Notes: generated by a model from the letters alone, not told the origin. DNA of 64,000 nucleotides from JBDSLU01 sp963844435 (GCA_963844435.1 CAWJOG010000023.1:154943-218942); one strand, 5' to 3'. Positions 35,817 through 45,498 are shown, counted from the stretch's first letter. Made by a program: numbers and translations.

Positions 35817-37187
35817 ATGCACGTGTACGACAAGTATTCCGGCGAACGGCTGGGCGAAGTGCGTGAAGCCTCGGCCGCCGACGTGCACCGGGCGGTCACC
35901 CGGGCCTCCGCCACGGCGCCGGCCTGGGGCGCCGTCGCCGCACACAAGCGATCGACCATCCTCCGTCGCACCGCCCAGCTCCTCGAATCGAAGCGGGAGG
36001 CGCTGGCCGAGCTGATCGCGCGCGAGTCGGGGAAGGCCTGGCGCTACGCCGACGCCGAGGTGGCGCGCGCGGTCGAGACCTTCGAGTTCGCCGCCGAGGA
36101 GGCGAAGCGGCTGCACGGCGAGACCGTGCCGCTCGATGCCTCCGCCGCCGGGGAGGGCCGCGTCGGGTTCTATCTGCGCGTGCCGGTCGGGGTGGTCGCG
36201 GCGATCACCCCGTTCAACTTCCCGCTCAACCTGGTCGCGCACAAGGTCGCGCCGGCTCTCGCCGCCGGCAACACCGTCGTGCTCAAGCCGGCCGATCGCA
36301 CGCCGCTGACCGCCGTCGCGCTGGCCCGGACGCTGGCCGACGCCGGGTTGCCTGAAGGCGTGCTCGAAGTCGTGCACGGCGAAGGAGCGACGACCGGCGA
36401 AGCCCTCGTGCGACATCCCGGCCCGGCCAAGATCTCGTTCACCGGCAGCCCCGAAGTGGGGGAGCGCATCCTGGCGATCGCCGGCCTCAAGCGCGTGACA
36501 CTGGAGCTGGGCAACAACTCGGGCGTGATGATCGAGCCCGACGCCGATCTCGACAAGGCGATTCCGCGGCTGGTGATGTCGGCGTTCGCCAACGCCGGGC
36601 AGGTGTGTCTCAGCCTGCAGCGCCTGTTCGTGCACAGCTCGATCGCGGACACCGTCATCGAGCGCCTGGTCGAGGAGACGAAGGCGCTGAAGGTCGGCGA
36701 TCCCCGCGACCGCGCCTGCGACGTCGGACCGATGATCAGCGAGGCGGCCGCGGACCGCGTCGAGACCTGGGTGCAGGCGGCGCTCGAGGGCGGCGCGCGT
36801 CGTCCGATCGGCGGCCGCCGCGAGGGCAGGCTGGTGTGGCCGACCGTGCTGACGCACACGCGGCCCGAGATGAAGGTGATGGCGCAGGAGGTGTTCGGGC
36901 CGGTGGTGTCGATCGTCCGCTACGACACCTTCGAGGACGGGCTGCAGCGCTTGGGCGACACCCCGTACGGGCTCCAGGCCGGCATCTACACCCGCGACAT
37001 CGGGAAGGCGTTCGCCGCGATCCAGCGGCTCGACATGGGCGGGGTGCTGATCAACGACACGCCGATCTTCCGCGTCGACCACATGCCCTACGGCGGCAAC
37101 CGGCGCAGCGGCATCGGCCGCGAGGGCGTCCGCTACGCCGTCGAGGAAATGACCAACCTGCGGATGGTCGTCGTCAACCTGACGTAG
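35817..37187 (+). CDS. NAD(P)-dependent aldehyde dehydrogenase
   Basis: A 456-aa aldehyde dehydrogenase superfamily enzyme. The catalytic cysteine is C264 (NAGQVCLSLQR) and the general base E230 (LELGNNSG), 34 residues apart as usual. The cofactor segments ITPFNFPLNLVAHKVAPALA and FTGSPEVG are present, as is MPYGGNRRSGIGREG near the end. The overall pattern resembles the lactaldehyde/phosphonoacetaldehyde/non-phosphorylating GAPDH branch, but the substrate cannot be fixed. It is divergent from rarA by 17 bp, and its 3' end overlaps the convergent methyltransferase gene by 14 bp. Confidence 0.88.
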   Translation: MHVYDKYSGERLGEVREASAADVHRAVTRASATAPAWGAVAAHKRSTILRRTAQLLESKREALAELIARESGKAWRYADAEVARAVETFEFAAEEAKRLHGETVPLDASAAGEGRVGFYLRVPVGVVAAITPFNFPLNLVAHKVAPALAAGNTVVLKPADRTPLTAVALARTLADAGLPEGVLEVVHGEGATTGEALVRHPGPAKISFTGSPEVGERILAIAGLKRVTLELGNNSGVMIEPDADLDKAIPRLVMSAFANAGQVCLSLQRLFVHSSIADTVIERLVEETKALKVGDPRDRACDVGPMISEAAADRVETWVQAALEGGARRPIGGRREGRLVWPTVLTHTRPEMKVMAQEVFGPVVSIVRYDTFEDGLQRLGDTPYGLQAGIYTRDIGKAFAAIQRLDMGGVLINDTPIFRVDHMPYGGNRRSGIGREGVRYAVEEMTNLRMVVVNLT

Positions 37188-38007
37188 CCGACGTGGCGGC
37201 CAGGCGCGTCCGCTGGCGCCGCGCTTCGTAGAGCAGCAGGCCGGCGGACACCGCCACGTTGAGCGATTCGACCGGCTCCGCCATCGGGATGCGGACACGG
37301 CGGTCGGCCATCTGCAGCAACGCCTCTGGCAGGCCGGCGCCTTCGCCGCCGACGAAACACGCGACCGGCCCTCGCCAGTCGACGGCATCGAACGACACCG
37401 CGCCGGCCGCGGCCGCGGCCAGGCACTGCAGGCGGCTCGCCCGGAGCACGCCGGCCACCGTCGCGGCATCGCCGTCGTGGACGGTCGGGAGCCGCAGCAC
37501 GCTGCCCATCGATCCGCGCAGCGCCTTCCAGCCGAACGGATCCGCCGACTGGCCGGCGACGACATAGCCGGTGGCGCCGGCGGCTTCGGCGACGCGGGCG
37601 ATGGCGCCGACGTTGCCGGGATCCTGCACGTCGACGGCGACGACGACCAGCGCCGCCGGTCCGCCGGGCCGGCCGAGCACGGCGTCGAGTGCGTGCTTCG
37701 GTCGGGCGGCCACGGCGATGACGCCGGACGGGTTGGTGGTCGGGCTGAGCGCTTCCATGACGGGATCCGCCACCTGGACGACGCGCACGCCAGTGCCGGC
37801 GAGGGCCGTGGCGAGACGGCGGGCCTTGCCGTCGAGGGCCGCCAGGGCCCTTGCCGTGAAGGCTGCGCTGGTAATCGGCACCTGCGCGGCCCGCGCCTCC
37901 TCGAGGAGGTGCAGGCCGTCGAGCAGCACGCGATCGCGGTCGTCGCCGTCCGCGACCCGACGGACCGTCGCGACGAACGGGTTCTTGCGGCTGGCGATGA
38001 CGTCCAT
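37174..38007 (-). CDS. SpoU/TrmH-family RNA 2'-O-methyltransferase
   Basis: A 277-aa SAM-dependent methyltransferase of the SPOUT knot class. The N-terminal RNA-binding domain (DRDRVLLDGLHLLEEARAA) is followed by the three knot motifs: VDVQDPGNVGAIARVAEAAG, FVGGEGAGLPEALL and IPMAEPVESLNVAVSAGLLL. The substrate could be 23S rRNA or tRNA; sequence alone does not decide. It is encoded opposite greA, about 65 bp apart, and overlaps the aldehyde dehydrogenase 3' end. Confidence 0.9.
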   Translation of the reverse strand: MDVIASRKNPFVATVRRVADGDDRDRVLLDGLHLLEEARAAQVPITSAAFTARALAALDGKARRLATALAGTGVRVVQVADPVMEALSPTTNPSGVIAVAARPKHALDAVLGRPGGPAALVVVAVDVQDPGNVGAIARVAEAAGATGYVVAGQSADPFGWKALRGSMGSVLRLPTVHDGDAATVAGVLRASRLQCLAAAAAGAVSFDAVDWRGPVACFVGGEGAGLPEALLQMADRRVRIPMAEPVESLNVAVSAGLLLYEARRQRTRLAATSATSG

Positions 38008-38072
38008 GCGACGGTGGCAGTATAGTGGGTCGGAAGTGGCGTCAGTCGAGGCGCCCCGATTCGTGGTGGAGC

Positions 38073-38543
38073 ATGAAGGCGCAACTACTCAAACGCTTCG
38101 AGGACGAGATCGGCCAGCTGGAGCGCGAGCTCAAGACCGAGCTCCCGAAGGAGATCCAGCGTGCGCGCGAGCTCGGCGATCTCCGTGAGAACGCCGAGTA
38201 CAAGGCGGCCAAGGAGCGGCAGGAGTACGTCAACGCGCGGATCGGCATGCTCCGCAAGCGCGTCAGCGAGATTTCGCTGCTCAACCTCGATCGCATCCCG
38301 CACGGCAAGGCCGCGTTCGGCTCCACCCTGGTACTCAAGGAAGGCACCGGCGCGACCCTGACCTTCCAGCTCGTCATGCCCGAGGACGCCGACGGCGAGA
38401 AGGGCTGGATTTCGACGGCATCGCCGATTGGCCGCGCGCTGATGGGCAAGGAAGAAGGGGACGAGGTCGAGGTCCCGACTCCGGCCGGCGTCCGCACGTT
38501 CGAGATCCTCAAGCTCGCCACCATCCACGACGAAGCCAGCTAG
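38073..38543 (+). CDS. greA: Transcription elongation factor GreA
   Basis: A 156-aa cleavage factor that rescues backtracked RNA polymerase. The N-terminal antiparallel coiled coil has the acidic tip ARELGDLRENAEYKAAKERQ (D and E residues that enter the secondary channel). The C-terminal FKBP-like domain carries ISTASPIGRALMGKEEGDEV and VPTPAGVRTFEILKL. Length and spacing fit GreA. A possible -10 TATAGT lies about 50 bp upstream. The patatin-like gene follows 23 bp later. Confidence 0.95.
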   Translation: MKAQLLKRFEDEIGQLERELKTELPKEIQRARELGDLRENAEYKAAKERQEYVNARIGMLRKRVSEISLLNLDRIPHGKAAFGSTLVLKEGTGATLTFQLVMPEDADGEKGWISTASPIGRALMGKEEGDEVEVPTPAGVRTFEILKLATIHDEAS

Positions 38544-38566
38544 CCTTCGGCAGCTGCACCATCTCC

Positions 38567-40069
38567 GTGTCCGACGCCGCGCACCAGCCGTACTCGCCCC
38601 GGCAGCGGACCGCGCTCGTGCTCGCCGGCACGGGCACGGCAGGCGCCTACCAGGCCGGCGTGCTGCGCGCGCTGGCCGAAGCCGGCGTCCGCATCGATCT
38701 CGTCGCCGGACGCGGGATGGGCGCGGTGACCGCGCTCTACGCCGCCGTCGACGCCGCCGCCACGCTGTGGGAGCCGGCCGGGATCTGGACGGGGCCGTCG
38801 CGCCCGTCGCTGTATCCGTGGCGGACGATCTGGAAGGTCGCCGGCGCGCTCCTCGCGCTGGCGATCCTCGCGCTGGCGGCGCCGCTCATCGTCCTCCTCG
38901 CCCTGGCTGTCGCCTGGCTGCCGGCGTTCATCCTCGAGCTCGTCGCGCCGCCGCTCGCCGGCCGCCTCACGTCGACGCTCGCCGAATGGGCGTTCTGGGT
39001 CACCCGCGGCGAGACGGCGACCGCCGCGGTCTCGCGGGCGTCCGGCGCCGCGATGCTCGTCCTCGCGCTGACGATCCTCGGCGCGGCGCTGATCGATCGC
39101 CGGCGCGGCGTCCGCCGCCCGCACGGCGCGCCGTGGTGGCGGGCGCTCGGGTCGCCGCTCGATGCCCGCCCGGTCGTGCGCTGGGCCCTCGACGGATTCT
39201 GGAACGTGATGAAGGGCGCGACCCGCATCGCGCGGCCCGAGGCCGTCGACCTGGGGCGGCGCTACGCGGAGCTGCTGGGCGACAACCTGACGCAGCCGGG
39301 GTATCGCGAGCTCCTCATCGCCGCGCACGATCTCGAATCACGACGGGACCTGATCTTCGCGCTGCTCCGCGAGGACGCGCGGCCGCGCTTCTTCGGCGGC
39401 GGCCCCGAGGATCAGCGCCGGGCCGAAGTGGTGGACCTGTCGGGCGACGGCGGCCGACACGTCGTCGACGCGATCGCCGGCGCGCTGGCGGTGCCCTGGC
39501 TGACGGAGCCGCACGTGGTGCGCTTCGACCCGGCCGGTTTCTGGCGCGGCGAGATGCACCGCGTCTGCGATCGCCCGGCGGCCATCGTGCGGCTGCTCGA
39601 GGAGGTGTCGGCGGCCGGCGCCGAGCAGGTGATCGTGGTCACGTCCGACGTCGCCATCGATCGCCCGCACGCGCTGCGCGCGCGCGCCGTGGAACCGCGG
39701 GCGCGGCTGGCGGAGTACCTCGCCGGCGCCGAGGCGTCGGCGGCGCGCGACGCGCTCACCGCATTGTTCGATCGCTTTTCCGGCGTCTTCCAGATCCAGC
39801 CGACGCACAACGCCGTCGGCCTGTTCGACGCCGACGGCTCCTACGACGAGCGCTCGGATCGCCGGCAGACGCTGCGTGAGCTGGTCGAGCTCGGGGCCGA
39901 GGACGCTCAGCGTCAGTTCATCGACCCGGTGCTGGGGGCGAGCGGCGACGAGCTGGAGCGGGCCGAAGCCGCGCGGCCGCCGCGCCGCCGTCGCGCACCG
40001 GGACCGACCCCGGCACGTCTGCCCCTCGACGCGCCGTCGATCGCGGAACGCCTCGCCTCGCTCGACTGA
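38567..40069 (+). CDS. Patatin-like protein lacking the nucleophilic serine
   Basis: A 500-aa protein beginning with a recognisable patatin core: TALVLAGTGTAGAYQAGVLR and IDLVAGRGMGAVTALYAA. The nucleophile elbow, normally GxSxG, reads GRGMG (residues 48-52), with Gly50 where the serine should be (codon GGG). About residues 88-127 and 165-178 are strongly hydrophobic, so membrane segments interrupt the lipase fold. A later SGDGGRHVVDAIAGALAVPW and a C-terminal Arg/Pro-rich tail are seen. Start is GTG at 38567. It is probably a membrane-anchored pseudo-lipase with a binding or regulatory role; that is inference. Confidence 0.75.
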   Translation: MSDAAHQPYSPRQRTALVLAGTGTAGAYQAGVLRALAEAGVRIDLVAGRGMGAVTALYAAVDAAATLWEPAGIWTGPSRPSLYPWRTIWKVAGALLALAILALAAPLIVLLALAVAWLPAFILELVAPPLAGRLTSTLAEWAFWVTRGETATAAVSRASGAAMLVLALTILGAALIDRRRGVRRPHGAPWWRALGSPLDARPVVRWALDGFWNVMKGATRIARPEAVDLGRRYAELLGDNLTQPGYRELLIAAHDLESRRDLIFALLREDARPRFFGGGPEDQRRAEVVDLSGDGGRHVVDAIAGALAVPWLTEPHVVRFDPAGFWRGEMHRVCDRPAAIVRLLEEVSAAGAEQVIVVTSDVAIDRPHALRARAVEPRARLAEYLAGAEASAARDALTALFDRFSGVFQIQPTHNAVGLFDADGSYDERSDRRQTLRELVELGAEDAQRQFIDPVLGASGDELERAEAARPPRRRRAPGPTPARLPLDAPSIAERLASLD

Positions 40070-40084
40070 CCCGCCTTCGCCAGG

Positions 40085-41554
40085 CTACGGCGCGGCCGAT
40101 TGCCACCGTCGCCGGGTCGCCGCGGATCCTTGACGCCGACCGGTTCCTTCTTCTTTTCGGCGGCGGTGTCGTGCAGGAACTGCGCGACGAGCGAGCGGAT
40201 CAGCGTGCCCAGGCGGACCGGGTCGATGGCGCCGAACTTCTCGGCGAAGCGATGGATCGGGACCACCGCCTTGGCCATGGCGCGATGGCCGCCGGCGCTG
40301 CCGATGTCGCCGAACGCCTTCTTGACGAAGTCGCCGGCGTTGCGCGAGTAGCCCAGGTTGCGGACCGAGATGATCATCATCTCGTTGACGACGCCCGAGA
40401 TCACCGTCCAGCGCACGTCCTCGAGATCGAGGAAGAAGTCGGCGGCGTAGGTGATGCAGTCCTCGCGGGGTACCTTGCCGAGGAAGGCGGTGAAGACCTG
40501 ATCGGCGAGGGTGCCGTCGCGGACGGCGCGGGTCACGTACTCCAGCCGATCGAGCGACAGGTCGGCGCCCTCCATCTTGCGGATCAGCGCGGCGTCGGCG
40601 AGCGGGTAAAGGTGCGAGAAGGCGTCGAGGTCGACGCGGTTGGTCTGGCGGGCGAAGAACAGCGTGTCCGACTTGATCGCGTAGAGCATCGCGGTCGCGA
40701 CGCGCTCCGAGATGTCCATGTCGACGGCCCGGAGGTGCTCGGTCAGGATCGTACACGTCGATCCGTAGTCGGGCCGGATGTCCTTGAAGACCGCGTTGTG
40801 ATTCGCCTGCTCGGGGTGGTGATCGACGACCAGGTCGCAGCGCTCGAGGGCGCCGCCGAAGTAGTGCGGCTGGACGTCGACGGTGGCGATGCGATCGAAG
40901 TTGGCGAAGTCGGCCGAGCGTCACCGTCTCCACCTGCAGGTCGAGCAGGTGCTTCATCCGGATGTTCTCGGGCCGGGTGACGTTCTGCACGGCGCCGATG
41001 ATCGCCGTCGTCTTGTTGCGCCGCAGCAGGGTGCGCAGCGCGAGGCCGCTGGCCATGGCGTCCGGATCCGGATCGTTGTGCAGCAGGATCAGGACGCGAT
41101 CCGCGTCTTCGAAGTAGCGTTGGTACTGTTGGACGCGGGCGCGGGTGAGGGAGCGGCTGAGGGCGACGGTGAGGGCGGGGCTGACGAGTTCGGCGAGCGT
41201 GAGATAGGTGACGTCGGGGAATTGATCCTTGAGCTCGGCTTCGCGTTCGGGGTCGGGCCGCGTGCCGAGGACGTATATCAACGTTCCCCCGGCGTCGCGG
41301 GCCGCCTCGATGACCCGCCCCAGCCCCTTGCGATGCGTGTCCTGGATGATCACGCAGTCCGATGGCGAGAGATCGACTTTAAGGAAGGCGTCACACCGCT
41401 TCGGGTCCGCCAGCACGATCGGCAACCCGTTGTCGTGGAGACGCCGCCCGAGGGTACGGTTCTCGACGAGGAACTCGACTGGGAACGTGGGGGCGAGAAC
41501 CTGATGCAGCGTGCGGATCAGGAGTTCGTCCTGGCAGACCGCGAGACACTTCAT
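40085..41554 (-). CDS. DHH-family phosphoesterase with N-terminal Rossmann-like domain, frameshifted
   Basis: About 488 aa after correction. Residues 1-130 look like a TrkA-N-type nucleotide-binding domain (CLAVCQDELLIRTLHQVL, VLADPKRCDAFLK, GGTLIYVLG). A DHH phosphoesterase domain follows (LLHNDPDPDAMASGLALR; VDHHPEQANHNAVF; RPDYGSTCTILTEHL), with a DHHA1-like end (VNEMMIISVRNLGYSRNAGD, AGGHRAMAKAVVP). DHH enzymes include nanoRNases and cyclic-dinucleotide or pAp phosphatases. One extra base near 40917 breaks the frame. Near 40100 further slippage is needed to reach the stop at 40085; otherwise the frame runs to 39913 inside the convergent gene. Confidence 0.82.
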   Translation of the reverse strand: MKCLAVCQDELLIRTLHQVLAPTFPVEFLVENRTLGRRLHDNGLPIVLADPKRCDAFLKVDLSPSDCVIIQDTHRKGLGRVIEAARDAGGTLIYVLGTRPDPEREAELKDQFPDVTYLTLAELVSPALTVALSRSLTRARVQQYQRYFEDADRVLILLHNDPDPDAMASGLALRTLLRRNKTTAIIGAVQNVTRPENIRMKHLLDLQVETVTLGRLRQLRSHRHRRRPAALLRRRPRALRPGRRSPPRAGESQRGLQGHPARLRIDVYDPDRAPPGRRHGHLGARRDRDALRDQVGHAVLRPPDQPRRPRRLLAPLPARRRRADPQDGGRRPVARSAGVRDPRRPRRHPRRSGLHRLPRQGTPRGLHHLRRRLLPRSRGRALDGDLGRRQRDDDHLGPQPGLLAQRRRLRQEGVRRHRQRRRPSRHGQGGGPDPSLRREVRRHRPGPPGHADPLARRAVPARHRRRKEEGTGRRQGSAATRRRWQSAAP

Positions 41555-41729
41555 ATCTGATGGGGACGGGGAGGTCCCTCATGTGGCGTCGGCGCTGGCC
41601 CGCCGCGTCCCCCTGACCTTTTCAAGTATACGCCTGCTTTCATTGTCGCGCGCGCCGTCGAGTTGCCTCCGTGCGGGCGTCGCCGGGTGAGCCGCCGCGG
41701 ACGGCGATTGCGCTATCCTCACGTGTACC

Positions 41730-42675
41730 GTGCGGCTTCCCCCTCCCGTCGTTCCCGCACTCGGCTTGGCCGCGGTGGTGTTCACTGTGGGACTGGCGGC
41801 CATTCCCCAGCAGCCTGCTTTCCGGAGCGGTATCGACGTCGTGAACCTGGGCGTCGCCGTGCTGGACAAGGCCGGAGTCGCGGTCGGCGGGCTGACGCAG
41901 GACGACTTCGTCGTCTACGAGGAAGGCAAGAAGCAGGAGCTGCGCTACTTTGCCGCCGAGGGTGCCGAGGCCGAGGCTCTGCCGCTCCACATCGGCCTGG
42001 TCTTCGACACCAGCGGCTCGATGATGGCGGACATGGAGCTGGCCCGGAGCGCGGCGATCAGGTTCCTCAACCGCCTGCCGCGCGCCGAGGACATGACGGT
42101 CGTCGACTTCGACACCGAGGTCCGCATCGCCACCTACACGCCAGAACGACTTCACCCGTCTCGTCGCGCGCCTGCGCGGCCGCAAGCCCGATGGCTGGAC
42201 GGCGCTATGGGACGCGGTCGGCGTCTACCTCGGCGGCTCACAGGACCAGGCCGGCCAGAAGGTGCTGATCGTCTTCACCGACGGCGGCGACACCCGCTCG
42301 ACGCTCACCTACGTCGACCTCCTCAGCGCGGTGAAGGCCAGCGACGTCTCGGTCTACGCCATCGGCTTCCTCGAGCACCAGCCGTCATCGGTGCGGACCC
42401 AGCAGCGCCTGCAGCTGGCCCAGCTGGCCGACGTCACCGGCGGCCAGGCGATGTTTCCGAGCTCGATGAAGGAAGTCGAGTCGATATACGATCGGATCGT
42501 CGCCGAGATCGATTCGCGCTACCTGCTCGGCTACGTCTCGAACGATCGGCGCACGAACGGCGCGTGGCGGTCGGTCGAAGTGCGGCTGACGCGGCCGGAG
42601 CTGCGGCAGGCGAAGATCCGCACCCGCAAGGGCTACTTCGCGCCCTACGTCGCGCCACCCAAGCCCCAGCCCTGA
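41730..42675 (+). CDS. Secreted VWFA-related (acidobacterial-type) protein, one frameshift
   Basis: About 314 aa. A GTG start precedes an N-terminal hydrophobic signal (PALGLAAVVFTVGLAAIPQQ). An N-terminal beta domain contains VAVLDKAGVAVGGLTQDDF and VVYEEGKKQEL. A von Willebrand factor A domain follows, with an intact MIDAS DTSGSM (D93, S95, S97), VLIVFTDGGDTRSTLTYVDL and SRYLLGYVSNDRRTNGAWRS. One extra base near 42142 breaks the frame before QNDFTRLVARLRG. The family is abundant in Acidobacteria and may mediate metal-dependent adhesion; the exact role is unknown. As given, its first frame appears fused to uvrB, which is an artefact. Confidence 0.82.
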
Positions 42676-42707
42676 ACCGGGCCCGTTCCAGCGCACGAAC
42701 GCCACGC

Positions 42708-44735
42708 ATGCCCTCGGTCCACGACCGTTTCACGCTCGTCACCGATTTCGATCTGGCCGGTGACCAGGCCCGCGCCATCGACGAGCTCGTCGACGGGCTC
42801 GAGCGCGGCGATCAGCACCAGGTGCTGCTCGGCGTCACCGGATCGGGCAAGACGTTCACGATGGCCCAGACCATCGCCCGGGTGAACCGCCCGACCCTGG
42901 TGATGGCGCACAACAAGACGCTGGCCGCCCAGCTGTACCAGGAATTCCGCCGCTTCTTCCCGCACAACGCGGTCGAGTACTTCGTCAGCTACTACGACTT
43001 CTACCAGCCCGAGGCCTACGTCCCGGCGACCGACTCGTACATCGAGAAGGAAGCCACCATCAACGACGAGATCGATCGCATGCGCCTGTCGGCGACGCGG
43101 TCGCTGTTCGAGCGGCGCGACGTCATCATCGTCGCCAGCGTCTCGTGCATCTATGGCCTCGGCTCGCCGGAGGCCTACTACGGCATGCTGCTGCCGCTCG
43201 AGCGCGGCGCGACGATCTCACGCGAGACGCTGCTGCGCCGCCTGGTCGAGATCCAGTACGAACGCAACGACCACGACTTCAGCCGCGGCACCTTCCGGGC
43301 CCGCGGCGACGTCATCGAGGTCTACCCGTCGTACGAGGACATCGGGCTGCGGATCGAGCTGTTCGGCGACGAGATCGACGGGCTGTCGTCGTTCGATCCG
43401 ATCACCGGCAAGGTGGTGAAGCGGCACGAGCGCCTGGCCATCTATCCGAAGTCGCACTTCGTCACGCCCGAGACCCGGCGCCGTGCGGCGGTCGAGAGCA
43501 TCAAGACGGAACTCCACGAGCGGACGCGCGTCCTGGAAGAGGAAGGGAAGCTGGCCGAGTCGCAGCGGCTGCACCAGCGGACCATGTTCGACCTCGAGAT
43601 GATGCGCGAGATCGGCTACTGCCACGGCATCGAGAACTACTCGCGCCACCTGTCGGGACGCCGGCCGGGCGAGCCGCCGCCGACGCTGCTCGACTACCTG
43701 CCGGCCGACGCCCTCATGGTGGTCGACGAGAGCCACCAGACGATCCCGCAGATCCGCGGCATGTGGGCCGGCGACCGGTCGCGCAAGGAAGTGCTGGTCG
43801 CCTACGGCTTCCGCCTGCCGTCCGCGCTCGACAACCGGCCGCTCGACTTCAAGGAATGGCAGGCCCGGGTCGGCCAGGTCGTCCACGTCTCGGCGACCCC
43901 CGGCCCGTGGGAGCTGGAGAAGGCCGGCGGCGTGTTCGTGGAGCAGATCATCCGGCCGACCGGGCTGGTCGATCCGACCATCGACGTCCGCCCGGTCCAG
44001 GGCCAGGTCGACGACCTGCTGGCCGAGATCCGCGACCGCGCCGCCCGCGGCGAGCGGGTCCTCGTCACGACGCTGACCAAGCGCATGGCGGAGGACCTGA
44101 CCGGGTATTATCACGAGCTGGGTGTGCGCGTCCGCTACCTGCACTCGGACGTGGACACCCTCGAGCGCATCGAGATCCTGCGCGACCTGCGCAAGGGCGT
44201 CTTCGACGTGCTGGTGGGCATCAACCTGCTGCGGGAAGGACTCGATTTGCCGGAAGTGTCGCTCGTGGCCATTCTCGATGCCGACAAGGAGGGCTTCCTC
44301 CGATCGTCGGGGGCGCTGATCCAGACCATCGGCCGCGCCGCCCGTCACGTGCGCGGCACGGCGATCCTCTACGCCGACACGATGACCGACTCGATGCGGC
44401 GCGCCATCGACGAGACCAATCGTCGCCGGTCGATCCAGGAGGCCTACAACGCCGAGCACGGCATCACGCCGGCCTCGATCGTCAAGGCGATCGACGAGGT
44501 GCACCGCAGCGTCTACGACCGCGACTACCTGACCGTGCCGGTCGAGCACGATCCGCGCGAGGCCTTCCGCACCGAGGGCGAGCTGCGCGCCGCGGTGGCG
44601 CGCGAGGAGGCGGCCATGAAGGCGGCCGCCGCCGACCTCGACTTCGAGCGCGCGGCGGCGCTGCGCGACAAGGTCCGCAAGCTCCGCAACCTCCTGCCCG
44701 GCGCGGCCGGCTCGGTGGGGGTCGCGGACGCGTGA
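42708..44735 (+). CDS. uvrB: Excinuclease ABC subunit B
   Basis: A 675-aa damage-recognition helicase of nucleotide excision repair. Walker A GVTGSGKT is at 42-49. The DNA-clamping beta-hairpin region SYYDFYQPEAYVPATDSYIE follows. Helicase motifs include VDESHQTIPQI, HVSATPGPWE, INLLREGLDLPEVSLVAILD and IQTIGRAARHVRG. A C-terminal UVR domain (AAADLDFERAAALRDKVRKL) contacts UvrC. The ATG at 42708 gives the standard start MPSVHDRFTLVTDF. It lies between the VWA gene and the Mla operon; no uvrA or uvrC is present in the window. Confidence 0.97.
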   Translation: MPSVHDRFTLVTDFDLAGDQARAIDELVDGLERGDQHQVLLGVTGSGKTFTMAQTIARVNRPTLVMAHNKTLAAQLYQEFRRFFPHNAVEYFVSYYDFYQPEAYVPATDSYIEKEATINDEIDRMRLSATRSLFERRDVIIVASVSCIYGLGSPEAYYGMLLPLERGATISRETLLRRLVEIQYERNDHDFSRGTFRARGDVIEVYPSYEDIGLRIELFGDEIDGLSSFDPITGKVVKRHERLAIYPKSHFVTPETRRRAAVESIKTELHERTRVLEEEGKLAESQRLHQRTMFDLEMMREIGYCHGIENYSRHLSGRRPGEPPPTLLDYLPADALMVVDESHQTIPQIRGMWAGDRSRKEVLVAYGFRLPSALDNRPLDFKEWQARVGQVVHVSATPGPWELEKAGGVFVEQIIRPTGLVDPTIDVRPVQGQVDDLLAEIRDRAARGERVLVTTLTKRMAEDLTGYYHELGVRVRYLHSDVDTLERIEILRDLRKGVFDVLVGINLLREGLDLPEVSLVAILDADKEGFLRSSGALIQTIGRAARHVRGTAILYADTMTDSMRRAIDETNRRRSIQEAYNAEHGITPASIVKAIDEVHRSVYDRDYLTVPVEHDPREAFRTEGELRAAVAREEAAMKAAAADLDFERAAALRDKVRKLRNLLPGAAGSVGVADA

Positions 44736-44747
44736 TTCGTCGAATGG

Positions 44748-45498
44748 TTGAAATCCGCGCTCCTGGAGGTCCAGGAGTACACGAAGCTGTGCATCGCCGT
44801 GGCACGCGGCACGGTGACGCGGCCGTTCTACGTCCGCGACGTGATCGAGCAGTTCGACGCCATCGGCCTCGGCTCGCTCACCGTCGTCATCCTCACCGGC
44901 ATGTTCACGGGCGCCGTGCTCGCGCTGCAGTCCGGCTTCACGCTCGATCAGTTCGGCGCGCGCACGGCGGTCGGCCGCCTGGTCAGCGCCTCGATGGTCA
45001 AGGAGCTCGGGCCGGTGCTGACCGCGCTGATGGTCACCGGCCGCGTCGGCTCGGGCATCGCCGCCGAGCTCGGCTCGATGATGGTCACCGATCAGATCAA
45101 CGCGCTGCGCGCGCTCGGCACCGACCCGATCCGCAAGCTGGCGGTGCCGCGCGTGCTCGCCGGGCGTGTTCATGGTGCCGGTCCTGACCATCATCGCGAA
45201 CGCCGTCGGCATGCTCGGCGCCTGGTTCATCACCGTCTGGCAGCTGCGCGTCGCCTCGAGCGTCTACTGGAACTCGGTCGTCGACGGGCTCTACATGGAG
45301 GACGTCTGGATGGGCCTGATCAAGCCCTTCTTCCTCGGCTTCGTCATCGTCACGATCGGCTGTCACGTCGGGCTGCGGACGTCGGGCGGCACGCAGGGCG
45401 TCGGCCGCGCCACCACCAACGCGGTCGTCGCCGGCTCGGTGGCCGTGCTCGTCGTCGACTTCTTCGTGACCAAGGTGCTCATCTCGGTGCTCTACTGA
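44748..45498 (+). CDS. mlaE: MlaE-family lipid ABC transporter permease, one frameshift
   Basis: The inner-membrane permease of the Mla phospholipid-trafficking ABC transporter, 249 aa after correction. The conserved core MFTGAVLALQSGFTLDQFGA, MVKELGPVLTALMVTGRVGS and LGTDPIRKLAVPRVLA is followed, after an extra G near 45163, by VFMVPVLTIIANAVGMLGAW. It ends at VVDFFVTKVLISVLY. A TTG at 44748 is the likely start, 12 bp after uvrB. Its stop overlaps the mlaF ATG as TGATG. Confidence 0.9.

Noticed and set aside
41730..44735. A 1001-codon frame that appears to fuse the VWA protein with UvrB
   Set aside because: The fusion arises because one extra base near 42142 hides the VWA stop. Each protein has its own normal start and end.
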